From positions 1-64,000 of the forward strand of contig JADJPB010000016.1 of assembly GCA_016713445.1 (NCBI GenBank): a DNA stretch of 64,000 bases. The letters run 5' to 3'. Shown here piece after piece: positions 9,804 through 18,504 of this stretch (position 1 is its first letter; each line of letters begins with the position of its first letter). The translations under genes were made by a program, and so were the position numbers. Source of the DNA: Bacteroidota bacterium. Its GTDB lineage: Bacteria > Bacteroidota > Bacteroidia > AKYH767-A > OLB10. Below the pieces are notes generated by a model that ran no database searches, was not told where the DNA came from, and was given only the letters and a program-made list of their open reading frames with translations.

Positions 9804-10086
9804 ATGAAACAACCTCAGTTTACAGTATATGTACTGTACAGTTTAAAGGATCTCCAGTTTTATATTGGATTTACAACCGATTTCAACCGAAGAATGTGTG
9901 AGCATAAAGAGGGGCGCTCTAAAAGTACTGCATCAAGAAGACCATTTAAAGTGGTATTGGTTGAGTATTATTATTCAAAAAAAGGACGCAATGAGAAGAG
10001 AACTTTATTTCAAAACGACTGCTGGCAGGAGAATATTAAGATTAATGCTCAGTGATAGTTTAAGATCGATACAGCAAATCGTGTAA
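9804..10086 (+). pseudogene. GIY-YIG nuclease family protein, frameshifted
   Basis: From ATG 9804 the frame reads FTVYVLYSLKDLQFYIGFTT, the GIY-YIG core with Y-V-L ... Y-I-G spacing, then NRRMCEHKEG with the conserved Arg and His, and ends out of frame after EYYYSKK. In the overlapping frame the natural continuation is DAMRRELYFKTTAGRRILR, which carries the family's C-terminal Glu, ending at TAA 10084-10086. One A too many in the run near 9979-9985 explains the break. The corrected product of about 93 residues is the usual size for small Bacteroidota GIY-YIG proteins, whose role is unknown. It is flanked by repeats on both sides. With a single homopolymer lesion it could be intact in the living strain. 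Confidence 0.8.
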
Positions 10087-10116
10087 ATTATTTTCATCAC
10101 CTCAAATTAAATCACC

Positions 10117-10400
10117 GCCCCGAAGTGTGTTTAAGAAGCAGTACGAAGTACGCTTTATAAATTAATGCTTCAGCCCCGAAGCGTGTTAGGAATCGGTACG
10201 AAGTACGCTTTATAAATTAATGCTTCAGCCCCGAAGCGTGTTAGGAATCGGTACGAAGTACGCTTTATAAATTAATGTTTCAGCCCCGAAGCGTGTTAGG
10301 AATCGGTACGAAGTACGCTTTATAAATTAATGCTTCAGCCCCGAAGCGTGTTAGAAAGAGGAGCGAAGTACATTTCATAAATTTGTGTCTCGGTCCCAAA
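10117..10400. repeat. Tandem array of a 55-bp unit, five copies plus a degenerate one
   Basis: Units begin with GCCCCGAAG at 10117, 10173, 10228, 10283 and 10338, with a decayed sixth at about 10393. The body includes TACGAAGTACG and TTTATAAATTAATG. The middle copies are almost identical, so amplification is recent. TACGAAGTACG-type inner symmetry suggests each unit can fold. Confidence 0.85.
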
Positions 10401-10533
10401 GCTTCGCGACGACAATTCTACATTGCAAAAAGTCGCGACACCATCGCGAAGACTCTTGACACCTCTAAATTACTTCGCTTCGCTGCGACTTCAGGGCGAA
10501 GCAATTTACCATCGCGAAGCCTCGCGACAGCCA
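10399..10533. repeat. Cluster of TCGCGAAG / CTCGCGA palindromic motifs
   Basis: Several TTCGCGAC, ATCGCGAAG and CTCGCGAC motifs occur here in both orientations. The same motif recurs in other intergenic stretches near 21773, 23913 and 52361, so it is a dispersed palindromic repeat. Confidence 0.5.
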
Positions 10534-10558
10534 ATTTACCAATTTAACAACTTGCCAA

Positions 10559-10602
10559 TTTGCAATTGAGCAATCCGATTTATCGGATTGCTCAATTGCA
10601 AA
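10559..10602. promoter_or_regulatory. 44-bp perfect palindrome upstream of B12-binding gene
   Basis: Two 21-base arms are perfectly complementary around a two-base TT loop; the core arm is GCAATTGAGCAATCCGAT. The right arm overlaps where the -33 box of the promoter at 10609 should be. It could be an operator, or a terminator for upstream transcription. No T run follows on the plus strand, which favours the operator reading. Confidence 0.55.
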
Positions 10603-10608
10603 ATTCCG

Positions 10609-10616
10609 TATTTTCG
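10609..10616 (+). promoter_or_regulatory. Probable -7 promoter element (TATTTTCG)
   Basis: TATTTTCG is close to the Bacteroidota -7 consensus TAnnTTTG and lies four bases before ATG 10621. Transcription would begin at or very near the start codon. Confidence 0.4.
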
Positions 10617-10620
10617 CATC

Positions 10621-11028
10621 ATGCAACGTCCAATTCGTGTTCTAATTGCTAAGGTGGGTCTCGATGGCCACGACCGTGGTGCTAAGGTGATTGCCTCTTT
10701 CCTCCGCGATGCGGGTATGGAGGTGATCTACACCGGCTTACGTCAAACACCCGAAATGGTGGTGAGTGCCGCAATTCAGGAAGATGTGGATGCCATCGGT
10801 GTTAGTATTTTGAGTGGTGCCCACATGACCGTCTTCCCACGCATTCTTGCTTTGTTGAAGGAGCAAAAAATAAATGATGTTCTTCTTACCGGTGGTGGAA
10901 TTATTCCCGAAGAGGATATGAAGAAGCTGGAAGAAATGGGCTGCGGAAAACTTTTTGCTCCCGGAACAGAAACAACAACAATCATTAATTACATGACCGA
11001 AGAAGTAAAAAGATTGAAGAAAATTTAA
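10621..11028 (+). CDS. Cobalamin-binding domain protein (methylmalonyl-CoA mutase C-terminal type)
   Basis: A free-standing B12-binding domain of 135 residues, equivalent to the C-terminal domain of methylmalonyl-CoA mutase. It has the diagnostic motif VGLDGHDRG (DxHxxG; the His is the lower cobalt ligand), followed by GAKVIASFLRDAGMEVIYTG, SILSGAHM and LLTGGGIIPEEDM. I chose ATG 10621 (MQRPIRVLIAKV) rather than an upstream TTG, because the family starts here and a promoter-like motif lies just before it. The separate catalytic subunit is not in this window. Its neighbour, 51 bases downstream, is an enoyl-CoA hydratase, which suggests short-chain acyl-CoA or branched-chain amino-acid metabolism. 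The product is soluble and cytoplasmic. Confidence 0.9.
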   Translation: MQRPIRVLIAKVGLDGHDRGAKVIASFLRDAGMEVIYTGLRQTPEMVVSAAIQEDVDAIGVSILSGAHMTVFPRILALLKEQKINDVLLTGGGIIPEEDMKKLEEMGCGKLFAPGTETTTIINYMTEEVKRLKKI

Positions 11029-11079
11029 TTCGCTTTTTTCTTTTTTCCTTTAGATGGGTCATCAATAAAAAATAAAATT

Positions 11080-11859
11080 ATGTCATACACGAATATTCTT
11101 TACTCGGTTGAAAATTCAATTTGTACGATCACGATTAATCGTCCCGATAAGTTAAATGCATTGAACAAGGATACGATCGCTGAAGTAGGTGTAGCTTTTG
11201 CTGCCGCGCAAAAAGATGATCAAGTTCGTGGAATTATTCTTACCGGTGCCGGAACAAAAGCATTTATTGCAGGTGCTGATATCAGTGAATTTTCCTCTTT
11301 TAATTTGGAACAAGGCATGGCATTGAGTAAACACGGACACGATGTTTTTGATAGTGTGGAGAATTGTTCGAAGCCCGTCATTGCTGCTGTAAACGGATTT
11401 GCACTCGGTGGTGGATGTGAACTTGCAATGGCTTGTCATATGCGCGTGGCTACAGAAAATGCGAAGTTTGGTCAGCCAGAAGTGAAACTTGGATTGATCC
11501 CGGGCTATGGTGGAACACAACGCTTGCCGCAACTCATCGGCAAAGCAAAAGCCATGGAGCTATTGATGACGGCTGATATTTTAGATGCGCAGGAAGCTCA
11601 CCGACTCGGACTCGCCAATTACGTAGTTCCTGCTGATCAACTCATGGAAAAATGCAAAGAAATTTTAAATAAGATTATGGCACAGGCGCCCGTAGCTGTT
11701 GCTGAAATTGTCCGCACCGTGAATGCGCATTATTCAAAAACAGAGAATGGTTATGAAGTAGAGATTGCTCGCTTTGGTGCTTGTTTTACGACCGAAGATT
11801 TTAAAGAAGGTACCGACGCATTTATGAATAAACGTAAAGCAGCATTCACAGGAAAGTAA
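11080..11859 (+). CDS. Enoyl-CoA hydratase/isomerase family protein (crotonase fold)
   Basis: 259 residues, the full usual length for a crotonase. The oxyanion-hole segments are KAFIAGADISEF and NGFALGGGCELAMACHM. The two catalytic glutamates appear in GGCELA and in FGQPEVKLGLIPGYGG, so it should be a true hydratase, adding water to a 2-enoyl-CoA, probably of short chain such as crotonyl-CoA. The C-terminal part includes ADILDAQEAHRLGLANYVVP and the acyl-CoA-binding helix ending MNKRKAAF. It starts at ATG 11080 after an A-rich leader, lies between the B12-binding gene and acylphosphatase on the same strand, and is likely cotranscribed with them. The frame is intact, with no oddities. Confidence 0.92.
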   Translation: MSYTNILYSVENSICTITINRPDKLNALNKDTIAEVGVAFAAAQKDDQVRGIILTGAGTKAFIAGADISEFSSFNLEQGMALSKHGHDVFDSVENCSKPVIAAVNGFALGGGCELAMACHMRVATENAKFGQPEVKLGLIPGYGGTQRLPQLIGKAKAMELLMTADILDAQEAHRLGLANYVVPADQLMEKCKEILNKIMAQAPVAVAEIVRTVNAHYSKTENGYEVEIARFGACFTTEDFKEGTDAFMNKRKAAFTGK

Positions 11860-11871
11860 TTATTTTTACTG

Positions 11872-12156
11872 ATGGACTTGGTTTTAAGTATACGCCTCAC
11901 CGTTAGTGGAAAAGTGCAAGGAGTTTATTTTCGTCAGTCTGCTTGCGACGTAGCAAACAAGTTAGGACTTTCTGGTTTTGTACAAAATCTTCCCAATGGC
12001 GATGTGCTCATCGAAGTTCATGGTGAAGGGGCGAAAGTGGAGGAGTTATTCCAATGGTCATTAAAAGGTCCGATGTTAGCGCATGTAAAATCTGTACATC
12101 GAGAAGAAATTCCATCTATACCACTTACAGGAATTTTTGTTTTACGAAAGACCTAG
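11872..12156 (+). CDS. Acylphosphatase
   Basis: 94 residues, the normal size. It hydrolyses acyl phosphates such as carbamoyl- and acetyl-phosphate. The signature VSGKVQGVYFRQSACDVAN holds the catalytic Arg, and LSGFVQNLPNGDVLIEVHGE holds the catalytic Asn and the second motif. The start at ATG 11872 is 12 bases after the stop of the hydratase gene, so the two are in one operon. The stop codon TAG (12154-12156) lies inside the first unit of a hairpin repeat array, so the repeats begin exactly at the gene's end. Confidence 0.93.
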   Translation: MDLVLSIRLTVSGKVQGVYFRQSACDVANKLGLSGFVQNLPNGDVLIEVHGEGAKVEELFQWSLKGPMLAHVKSVHREEIPSIPLTGIFVLRKT

Positions 12157-12434
12157 CCCAGATGTGTAATCGTTTTTACGATTTCTACTCTGGGGTTAAT
12201 CGTATTTTTAATTTCTTCGGCCTAGCCCAGATGTGTAATCGTTTTTACGATTTCTACATCTGGGTGTAATCGTTTTTACGATTTCTACTCTGGGGTTAAT
12301 CGTATTTTTAATTTCTTCGGCCTAGCCCAGATGTGTAATCGTTTTTACGATTTCTACTCCGGGGTTAATCGTATTTTTAATTTCTTCGGCCTAGCCCAGA
12401 TGTGTAATCGTTTTTACGATTTCTACATCTGGGT
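12152..12434. repeat. Tandem array of 69-bp hairpin-forming repeats
   Basis: Units start with CCTAGCCCAGATGTG at 12152, 12221, 12321 and 12390. The complete hairpin form pairs CCCAGATGT with ACATCTGGG, plus inner AATCG/CGATT round a T-rich loop. The second unit carries an extra internal copy (100 bp), and the fourth is cut short. The array fills the gap between two convergent genes and overlaps both their ends. It may act as a two-way transcription stop (inference). Confidence 0.9.
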
Positions 12435-13240
12435 TAATGCAGGTACTTTACGAGTGTCCGTTTTGCCAACGGAAGCAAAGTATCTTCAAAAGGCAACGTC
12501 AACTCCGACTCAATCACATACGTCGCAGGATTTGGTAAATTTTTATTATATCGCAACAAATCACCTTTGATGTTCTCATAAGTATTGCACAAAGTCTTTT
12601 CGTAAGAATTCACATATTGTACACCAATCGCACGATATCGCTCGTTAGGCTGATCGAAAATGGTGATTTGATATTCGAAAACTACAGTTTTGCTATGGTC
12701 TCCGTTTTTCAAAAGCAAATAACCGGCATCGGTATGTAGAGGAACGATGCCAATAGGATAAATGTTGAGTTTTGATTCTATAAAATCGTAAATCTTTTTT
12801 CCTTCTGCTAAGCGTTGTTCAAATTGTGGAATGCTAAAATTGATGATGGACTCTAGTTCTGTCATCAAGAGATCATCGGTACAAAGTTTTTCATACACCA
12901 GCTTGAAGTTTTGTAAATCAGCTGAATTTAATTTTTCAGGAAAGCTATTGTATAAACTGTTTTTTTGATCTCTTAATGCGACCAAGTTTCTGTAATGTTT
13001 TACTAATTCGCTGAGTGCAGGATATAACTTGGTTTCCTCAAAACATTCGTTCACATGTTGCAAGTATGCAAGTAAAATGTATTTCTTGTATTCGAAATCG
13101 ATGTGATTCGTGGTAATCCAATTGTCGCTTAATCGTGGTTCCATAATAGAAGTAGGATAGGTACGAGTTTGATTAGTTCCAGTTTTATTATTCAGTTCGC
13201 TACAATATTCTCGCCGTTTTATATCGAAGATGAAATTCAT
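12434..13240 (-). CDS. Hypothetical protein, 268 aa
   Basis: An intact minus-strand gene; I use ATG 13240 (MNFIFDIKRREYCSELNNK) rather than an upstream TTG at 13267. There is no signal peptide or membrane segment. The product is charged and helical in the middle (LSELVKHYRNLVALRDQKN) and beta-rich toward the end (GIVPLHTDAGYLLLKNGD, TVVFEYQITIF), closing with LPFEDTLLPLAKRTLVKYL. I recall similar conserved Bacteroidota proteins of unknown function, but no domain name. It converges on the acylphosphatase gene across the repeat array, and its stop overlaps the array's end. Confidence 0.75.
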   Translation of the reverse strand: MNFIFDIKRREYCSELNNKTGTNQTRTYPTSIMEPRLSDNWITTNHIDFEYKKYILLAYLQHVNECFEETKLYPALSELVKHYRNLVALRDQKNSLYNSFPEKLNSADLQNFKLVYEKLCTDDLLMTELESIINFSIPQFEQRLAEGKKIYDFIESKLNIYPIGIVPLHTDAGYLLLKNGDHSKTVVFEYQITIFDQPNERYRAIGVQYVNSYEKTLCNTYENIKGDLLRYNKNLPNPATYVIESELTLPFEDTLLPLAKRTLVKYLH

Positions 13241-13438
13241 CTGCCAAGGGTAATCAACTATTGTCAAGCTCCTTAACTTTTCACTTTTGGTTAACTGGAT
13301 ACTTTGTTGAGAACGTAGAACTACCTTTAATAGCGTATTTATGACTTCTGAGTTTCAACAGAATTGTGTTGAATATTACATTAAAATCCTCTCTGATGCC
13401 TTCCTTCTCTGCCTAATTTAGGGCATTCAATGTTAAAG

Positions 13439-14437
13439 ATGAAGAAAATACTCCCCTTGCTCCTCTTGGTGGCCTTTGCGGTCGTTTCCTGTGTACCTGC
13501 TCGATTGCACAATGAGTTAAAAGCAAAAAAATCGGCTTGCGATAAAGAAAATGAGGAATTAAAAGCCTCCAATTTACAGCTGAACACCCGTCAAGGTGAA
13601 TTAATGGCAATGATTGAAGACCTGAAAAATCGCATCAATATCTTACAAGCAGATACTGGAGCTAAAGGAAGTGAATTGCGTACCTTGCAAGGGAATTACG
13701 AGCGTATCAATACCGCTTATCAAACTTTAATGAAGGATGGACCCGCCTCCGTAGCAAATTCTGAAGCTACCAAACAGCTGATTCGCGATTTGCAAAAGAC
13801 GCAGGAGAATTTGCAGAAGAAAGAGGATGAATTGAGTATCAAAGCAAAAATGTTGAAGTCGAAGGAAGATTCTTTGTCGATGTTGTCGGATGATCTCACT
13901 ATTAAGAACCGTCGCTTAGCTGAGCTAGAACAAATTTTAGCAAGCAAGGATTCAGCGGTAAAAGCGTTACGAAATTCTGTTTCAAATGCGCTCTTAGGTT
14001 ATAAAGACAAAGGACTCACCGTAGAAATGAAAAATGGAAAAGTGTATGTGATGATGGAAGAACGATTGCTATTTGCATCGGGAAGTACGGTGGTAGACCC
14101 CAAAGGCGTGGAGGCGTTGAGCGATCTTGGAAAAGTATTGGAGAAAAATCCAGATATTAATATACAGATTGAAGGACATACTGATAATGTTCCGATGAAA
14201 GGCAGCGGTGAGATAAAAGATAATTGGGATCTGAGTGTGATGCGCGCAACATCAGTCGTGAAGATTGTATTGGCAAATAGTAAAGTGAATCCCCTTCGAC
14301 TCACTGCCGGTGGTCGCAGTGAATTTATGCCCATTGATAAAACAAATACAACGGAGGGTCGACGAAAAAATCGTCGCATTGAAGTGATCCTTACTCCAAA
14401 ATTGGACGAAATTCTAAAGCTACTTGAAACACATTAA
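13439..14437 (+). CDS. OmpA family lipoprotein with coiled-coil linker
   Basis: An outer-membrane lipoprotein that should bind peptidoglycan. The start at ATG 13439 gives MKKILPLLLLVAFAVVSC, a lipoprotein signal with the acylated Cys at residue 18; an ATG nine bases upstream is possible. Residues about 28-180 form a long coiled coil rich in Lys, Glu and Leu. The C-terminal OmpA/MotB domain shows RLLFASGSTVVDPKGVEAL, IQIEGHTDNVPM and NTTEGRRKNRRIEV, with the peptidoglycan-binding Asp and Arg. The length (332 residues) is normal for this Bacteroidota type. A weak -7-like TAATTTAG lies at 13414. The next gene starts inside its 3' end (TTG 14424), so translation is probably coupled. Confidence 0.92.
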   Translation: MKKILPLLLLVAFAVVSCVPARLHNELKAKKSACDKENEELKASNLQLNTRQGELMAMIEDLKNRINILQADTGAKGSELRTLQGNYERINTAYQTLMKDGPASVANSEATKQLIRDLQKTQENLQKKEDELSIKAKMLKSKEDSLSMLSDDLTIKNRRLAELEQILASKDSAVKALRNSVSNALLGYKDKGLTVEMKNGKVYVMMEERLLFASGSTVVDPKGVEALSDLGKVLEKNPDINIQIEGHTDNVPMKGSGEIKDNWDLSVMRATSVVKIVLANSKVNPLRLTAGGRSEFMPIDKTNTTEGRRKNRRIEVILTPKLDEILKLLETH

Positions 14438-15526
14438 AAGACTCATTGTGCTTTTTTGCTGTTGCTCTTTTTCTGCACCGGCAGGTAATGACGATCCTGG
14501 TTTTGTACAGGGCTATTCAGACTTTAGAAATTTTCTTTTTGTATTTGAAAACGGTATTCCCCGGCAGCTTGAACAACAAGCTGTGCGCTCCTATAAAGCC
14601 AACGGATCGATAGTCGGATATGCCAATAGTGCAAACGATTTGATCGCTTATTATAAAGGTCAAAAGTTTAAGCTAGGCGATATGACGGCAACTACCTATA
14701 ATGTGACACAAAGTTTTATGTTTTATCAACGCGATAAGTTGTTGAATGTTTTTCAAAACGGAGAGGTTACTCAGCTCACATTTTTTTGATGGATATGAAA
14801 GTGAGTGATAGCTTAATCGCTTTTAGAGATGGGGTGGTGGATATTTTAAGAGTATATAAAGATGGAAAAGTGCACGATTTGGAAATGTCGCTAGTAGGTC
14901 AGCTGAAAGAATATCAAGTGGGAGAAAATACCGTTGGATACGTCAACAATACCGGTTTTTTTAAAACGTATTATGAAAATCAGGTGTATGATTTGGATAA
15001 TGTAGCTCCCGAGTCGTTTGATCCAGGAGGAAATTTGGTGGCTTTTGTAGATGGTCTGTACAATTATCTTAAAGTTTTTTATAACAAGAAGATTTTAGTG
15101 TTGGAGCAGCTTCTTCCGCAATCGTATAAGGCAGGAGTAGATGTGGTAGCCTACATTGCTGCTGATAATTCATTCAAGGTTTTTACGAACGGTAAATTAT
15201 TAAAAATTGAATCTTATATTCCTGATTTTTATAATGTGCGCGATCGTTCTGTCGTTTTCTTTTTTAACAATCAGTTCCAATTAATGCTAGATGGGAAGCG
15301 CCATATTTTGGACGAATTCCTCCCTCAGGATTATCAAATGAGCGAAAATAATGTTGCCTGGATGGATGTCAATAATCGTTTACACATCTTTACAGAGGGG
15401 AAATCGTGGGAAGTGACGATGGAAGTGATCGCAGGCTATCAGTTAAATGGAAACGTATTGAAGTATGATTTGCCCGATGGTACATCCCGCATCTGGCACA
15501 AAGGAAAAATATTTGGTAATAATTAG
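14424..15526 (+). CDS. Exported repeat protein of unknown function, one frameshift
   Basis: The first part starts at TTG 14424, overlapping the OmpA gene, with a short signal sequence (KRLIVLFCCCSFSAPAG). It runs out of frame at TGA 14787. The second part, MDMKVSDSLIAFRDGVVD and onward, follows directly. Removing one T from the seven-T run at 14781-14787 joins them into about 367 residues. The mature protein is built of roughly eight repeats of about 43 residues with the pattern hydrophobic-A/G-Y-x-N/D, then F-x-x-F/Y-x-x-G/N-K, then Y (for example VGYVNNTGFFKTYYENQVYD and VVAYIAADNSFKVFTNGKLL). That suggests a beta-propeller-like or other closed beta repeat, which is inference. It lies between OmpA and a RemB-like barrel in one envelope operon. 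Confidence 0.7.
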
Positions 15527-15530
15527 AACT

Positions 15531-17183
15531 ATGATAAAATTGCGTACACTCCTCACCGTTATATTCTGCTCTTTCGCATTATGCGGTAATTCTCAATCTG
15601 CTTTTTTACCCTTAAGCAATGAAGTGGAGCAAGGGTTTGTGAAGGACTTAAATCGTGTTGGCAATGGAGTTCACACTTCTTTTAAACCGTATTTAAGAAG
15701 TGATGTTGTTCGCGCTTCGATGTATTCATCGGAAGAAGGAGAATTGGATGAAATGGATTTTGGTAAAGTTTACGATTCCTTAATTGGAATGGATGTGCGA
15801 AAAGATCGAAAGTTTAATCAACGATGGATCGGTAGAAAAATATTTACCGAACATTTACTCCAGGTGGAGGAAGAAGATTTTCGATTGTATTTGGATCCTG
15901 TCTTCGAATTTTTGGGTGGGCAAGATCAAGAGAATGATCGTAATTTTCATACGAATACAAGAGGTGTTTGGGCAAGTGGATCCATTGGAAAACGATTTGG
16001 ATTTAATGCTACCTTTTATGAAAATCAAAGTTTTTTTCCACTGTATCTTGATTCCGCTGCTCGAAAAAGTAGGGTAGTTCCAGGACAAGGTCGCGTGAAA
16101 AAATTTGAAACCAGCGCCTTCGATTATGCTTTTTCTACCGGAACAATTAACTTTCAATTGAACAAGCATTTTACTTTTGAATTCGGACAAGATCGCCATT
16201 TTATCGGCGATGGATATCGTTCCTTATTACTTTCCGACAATGCATTTCACTATCCCTATTTTAAAATCATCACCGATTTCTGGAAAATTAGATATGTAAA
16301 TTTGTTCATGCAGTTGCGTAACCTCGAACGCATCGATCAAAATGATGAATATCCATTTCAAAGCAAATATGCTTCGATGCATTACTTAGATGTGGACATT
16401 GGTAAACACTTAACGGTGGGATTGTTTGAGTCCGTAATATGGCATGCAGACTCAACGGCACCGCGTGGCTTTGATATTGGTTATATGAATCCATTTATTT
16501 TTTTACGTCCTGTTGAATTTAGTATTGGATCACCTGATAATGTTTTGATGGGCTTAAATTTGAAAGTAAAATTGAATAGTAAGAATTTGTTATATGGACA
16601 GGTGATGCTCGATGAATTCCTTTTTGATAATGTTGTGAGTAATAAGGGTTGGTGGGCGAATAAACAAGGTATACAAGCCGGATTTAAAAGCGTAGATGTG
16701 TTTGGTGTCAAAACTTTATTTTTACAAGGGGAATTAAATTATGTTCGTCCTTATACCTATCAACATCGTGATGAATTGGGAAGTTATAGCCACCATAGAG
16801 GAGCATTAGCTCATCCATTAGGTGCCAATTTTTGGGAGATGGTCGGAATAGATAAGTACACATATAAGCGCTGGAATTTTGATGCACGTTTGAGTTATGC
16901 GGAAGTAGGATATGATTCCTCGGGTTCAAATTGGGGTCAAAACATTTTTTTATCTTATAATACTAGAGTACAGGAATTTGGAAACGAAGTTGGACAAGGC
17001 TTAAAAACAAAACTGATGTGGGCTAACCTGAATATTAGCTTTTTGTTAAATCCAAATAACCGAATGAATGTATTTGTGAATGTGGCATCTCGCAGTGCTG
17101 TTCAACCGAATAAGACTGAGAATACGATTTTAATTCAAGGTGGATTTAGGACGAATCTGTTTAATCGGTACTATGACTTTTAG
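15531..17183 (+). CDS. RemB/Wzi-like outer-membrane beta-barrel protein
   Basis: 550 residues beginning at ATG 15531, four bases after the previous gene, with signal peptide MIKLRTLLTVIFCSFALCG ending near NSQS. The body alternates short strands and aromatic residues and ends in Phe (NLFNRYYDF), as expected of an outer-membrane barrel. Motifs I associate with the protein family annotated as gliding motility protein RemB (related to capsule-assembly Wzi) are FGQDRHFIGDGYRSLLLSD, VGLFESVIWH, SPDNVLMGLNLKV, DEFLFD, YVRPYTYQHRD and GALAHPLGANFWEM. A role in surface polysaccharide or surface-protein handling is likely; motility itself cannot be inferred. The frame is intact. Confidence 0.7.
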   Translation: MIKLRTLLTVIFCSFALCGNSQSAFLPLSNEVEQGFVKDLNRVGNGVHTSFKPYLRSDVVRASMYSSEEGELDEMDFGKVYDSLIGMDVRKDRKFNQRWIGRKIFTEHLLQVEEEDFRLYLDPVFEFLGGQDQENDRNFHTNTRGVWASGSIGKRFGFNATFYENQSFFPLYLDSAARKSRVVPGQGRVKKFETSAFDYAFSTGTINFQLNKHFTFEFGQDRHFIGDGYRSLLLSDNAFHYPYFKIITDFWKIRYVNLFMQLRNLERIDQNDEYPFQSKYASMHYLDVDIGKHLTVGLFESVIWHADSTAPRGFDIGYMNPFIFLRPVEFSIGSPDNVLMGLNLKVKLNSKNLLYGQVMLDEFLFDNVVSNKGWWANKQGIQAGFKSVDVFGVKTLFLQGELNYVRPYTYQHRDELGSYSHHRGALAHPLGANFWEMVGIDKYTYKRWNFDARLSYAEVGYDSSGSNWGQNIFLSYNTRVQEFGNEVGQGLKTKLMWANLNISFLLNPNNRMNVFVNVASRSAVQPNKTENTILIQGGFRTNLFNRYYDF

Positions 17184-17386
17184 TGAGTAGTCAAATATCC
17201 CCGAATTAGAGGACTCTTTTCGCTTGACTCGTATGGTGAACAAGCATTAGCTTTGCACCTAACAAAAACATCCCTAATTATAGTTACTAACGTACTAATA
17301 TTTGTTATTCCCTTACTAAAATTCACCATTCACCATAAATCTTGTAGCAGAATTGCAATAAGATTTAATTTGGACAAAATCTTTCT

Positions 17387-18451
17387 ATGTTAAACTTAAC
17401 ATTCGCATGTATCTCTGCCTTCATCATCACCTTTTTGGCGATACCATCTATTATTCGTGTTTCGGTAATAAAAAACTTGTTTGATGAACCTACAGAAAGA
17501 AAGTCGCATGCTTCCAGTATCCCTACGTTAGGAGGCTTAGCCATCTTTGCGGGTGTAGTCTTTTCTTATACACTCTGGTCGGCAGGTCTCAATATGATGT
17601 CGACACAGTATATTATTGCAGCCATAGTTGTAATGTTCTTTATTGGGATTAAGGACGATATTGTCGAATTAACAGCTCACAAGAAATTATATGGTCAATT
17701 ATTTGCTACGCTGATAATTGTCTTTTTTGCAGATATCCGCATCACAAGTTTATACGGGGTATTGGGGATTTACCAAATTCCTTATTGGTTCAGCGTTTTA
17801 GTTACCATTGTGACGATGATTACCATTATTAACGCCTATAATTTGATCGATGGGATTGATGGTTTAGCAGGTGGAATTGGTGCTATTGCCGCTTTCACTT
17901 TCGGCTTATGGTTTTATAATTATAACCAAATCGCCCTCTGTATTCTTGCTTTTTCATTGTTTAGTTCCCTCTTGGCTTTTTTGGTGTATAATTTCTCTCC
18001 GGCTAATATTTTTATGGGCGATACCGGATCTTTAGTGGTAGGATTAATTCTATCAATTCTATGTGTCAATTTCGTGGAGATGAGCTTCGATTCACTTCCA
18101 TACGCTTTCCCTTTCCGATCCAGCCCAGCGATGGCTATTGCTATCTTGATCATACCTTTAGCAGATACTTTACGTATTTTCTGCATTCGGTTGATGAATG
18201 GTCGTTCGCCGTTTGCTGCCGATAGAAATCATATCCACCATCAATTGTTGGATTTAGGACTGTCTCACCGTGAAGCGGCGCTTACTTTATACTTAGTAAA
18301 CATCTCTTTTATACTTATTGCATTGGTTTTAAGAAACATAAGCAGCTTAATGCTCTTGTCAATTCTTTCTTTACTTGGCGGTTTATTTTGTGTAACCCCC
18401 TATCTTTTGAAGATGGCAAAGTCGAAGTCAAGTGTTACTGTAGTCGATTAA
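17387..18451 (+). CDS. Undecaprenyl-phosphate sugar-1-phosphate transferase (WecA/TagO/MraY family)
   Basis: 354 residues with about ten membrane segments. It transfers a sugar-1-phosphate, typically GlcNAc-1-P, from UDP-sugar to undecaprenyl phosphate at the cytoplasmic face, the first step in surface polymer synthesis. Visible family motifs are ERKSHASSIPTLGGLAIF, the Asp pair in FIGIKDDIVEL, NAYNLIDGIDGLAGG, NIFMGDTGSLVVGL and the His box DRNHIHHQLLDLGLSHREA. The last of these points to the WecA/TagO branch rather than MraY. It stands alone, 200 bases after the RemB-like gene, and starts at ATG 17387. The broken flippase gene at 22.2-23.7 kb could serve the same polymer pathway. Confidence 0.92.
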   Translation: MLNLTFACISAFIITFLAIPSIIRVSVIKNLFDEPTERKSHASSIPTLGGLAIFAGVVFSYTLWSAGLNMMSTQYIIAAIVVMFFIGIKDDIVELTAHKKLYGQLFATLIIVFFADIRITSLYGVLGIYQIPYWFSVLVTIVTMITIINAYNLIDGIDGLAGGIGAIAAFTFGLWFYNYNQIALCILAFSLFSSLLAFLVYNFSPANIFMGDTGSLVVGLILSILCVNFVEMSFDSLPYAFPFRSSPAMAIAILIIPLADTLRIFCIRLMNGRSPFAADRNHIHHQLLDLGLSHREAALTLYLVNISFILIALVLRNISSLMLLSILSLLGGLFCVTPYLLKMAKSKSSVTVVD

Positions 18452-18496
18452 ACCCATCTCTTCACCCAACTTTCACGACAATTCACCCATTATTTT

Positions 18497-18504
18497 TAAA
18501 TTTG
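18497..18504 (+). promoter_or_regulatory. Probable -7 promoter element (TAAATTTG)
   Basis: An exact TAnnTTTG match with TTTC about 22 bases upstream as a poor -33 box. If used for the MltD-like gene it leaves a 5' leader of about 235 bases, which contains a small stem (ACCAGCA-TTTT-TACTGGT) near 18600. Confidence 0.4.

Noticed and set aside
12152..12434. Possible CRISPR array or coding repeats
   Set aside because: Units abut without spacers and fold into hairpins; the short plus-strand frames reading MCNRFYDFY across it are by-products of the repeat.
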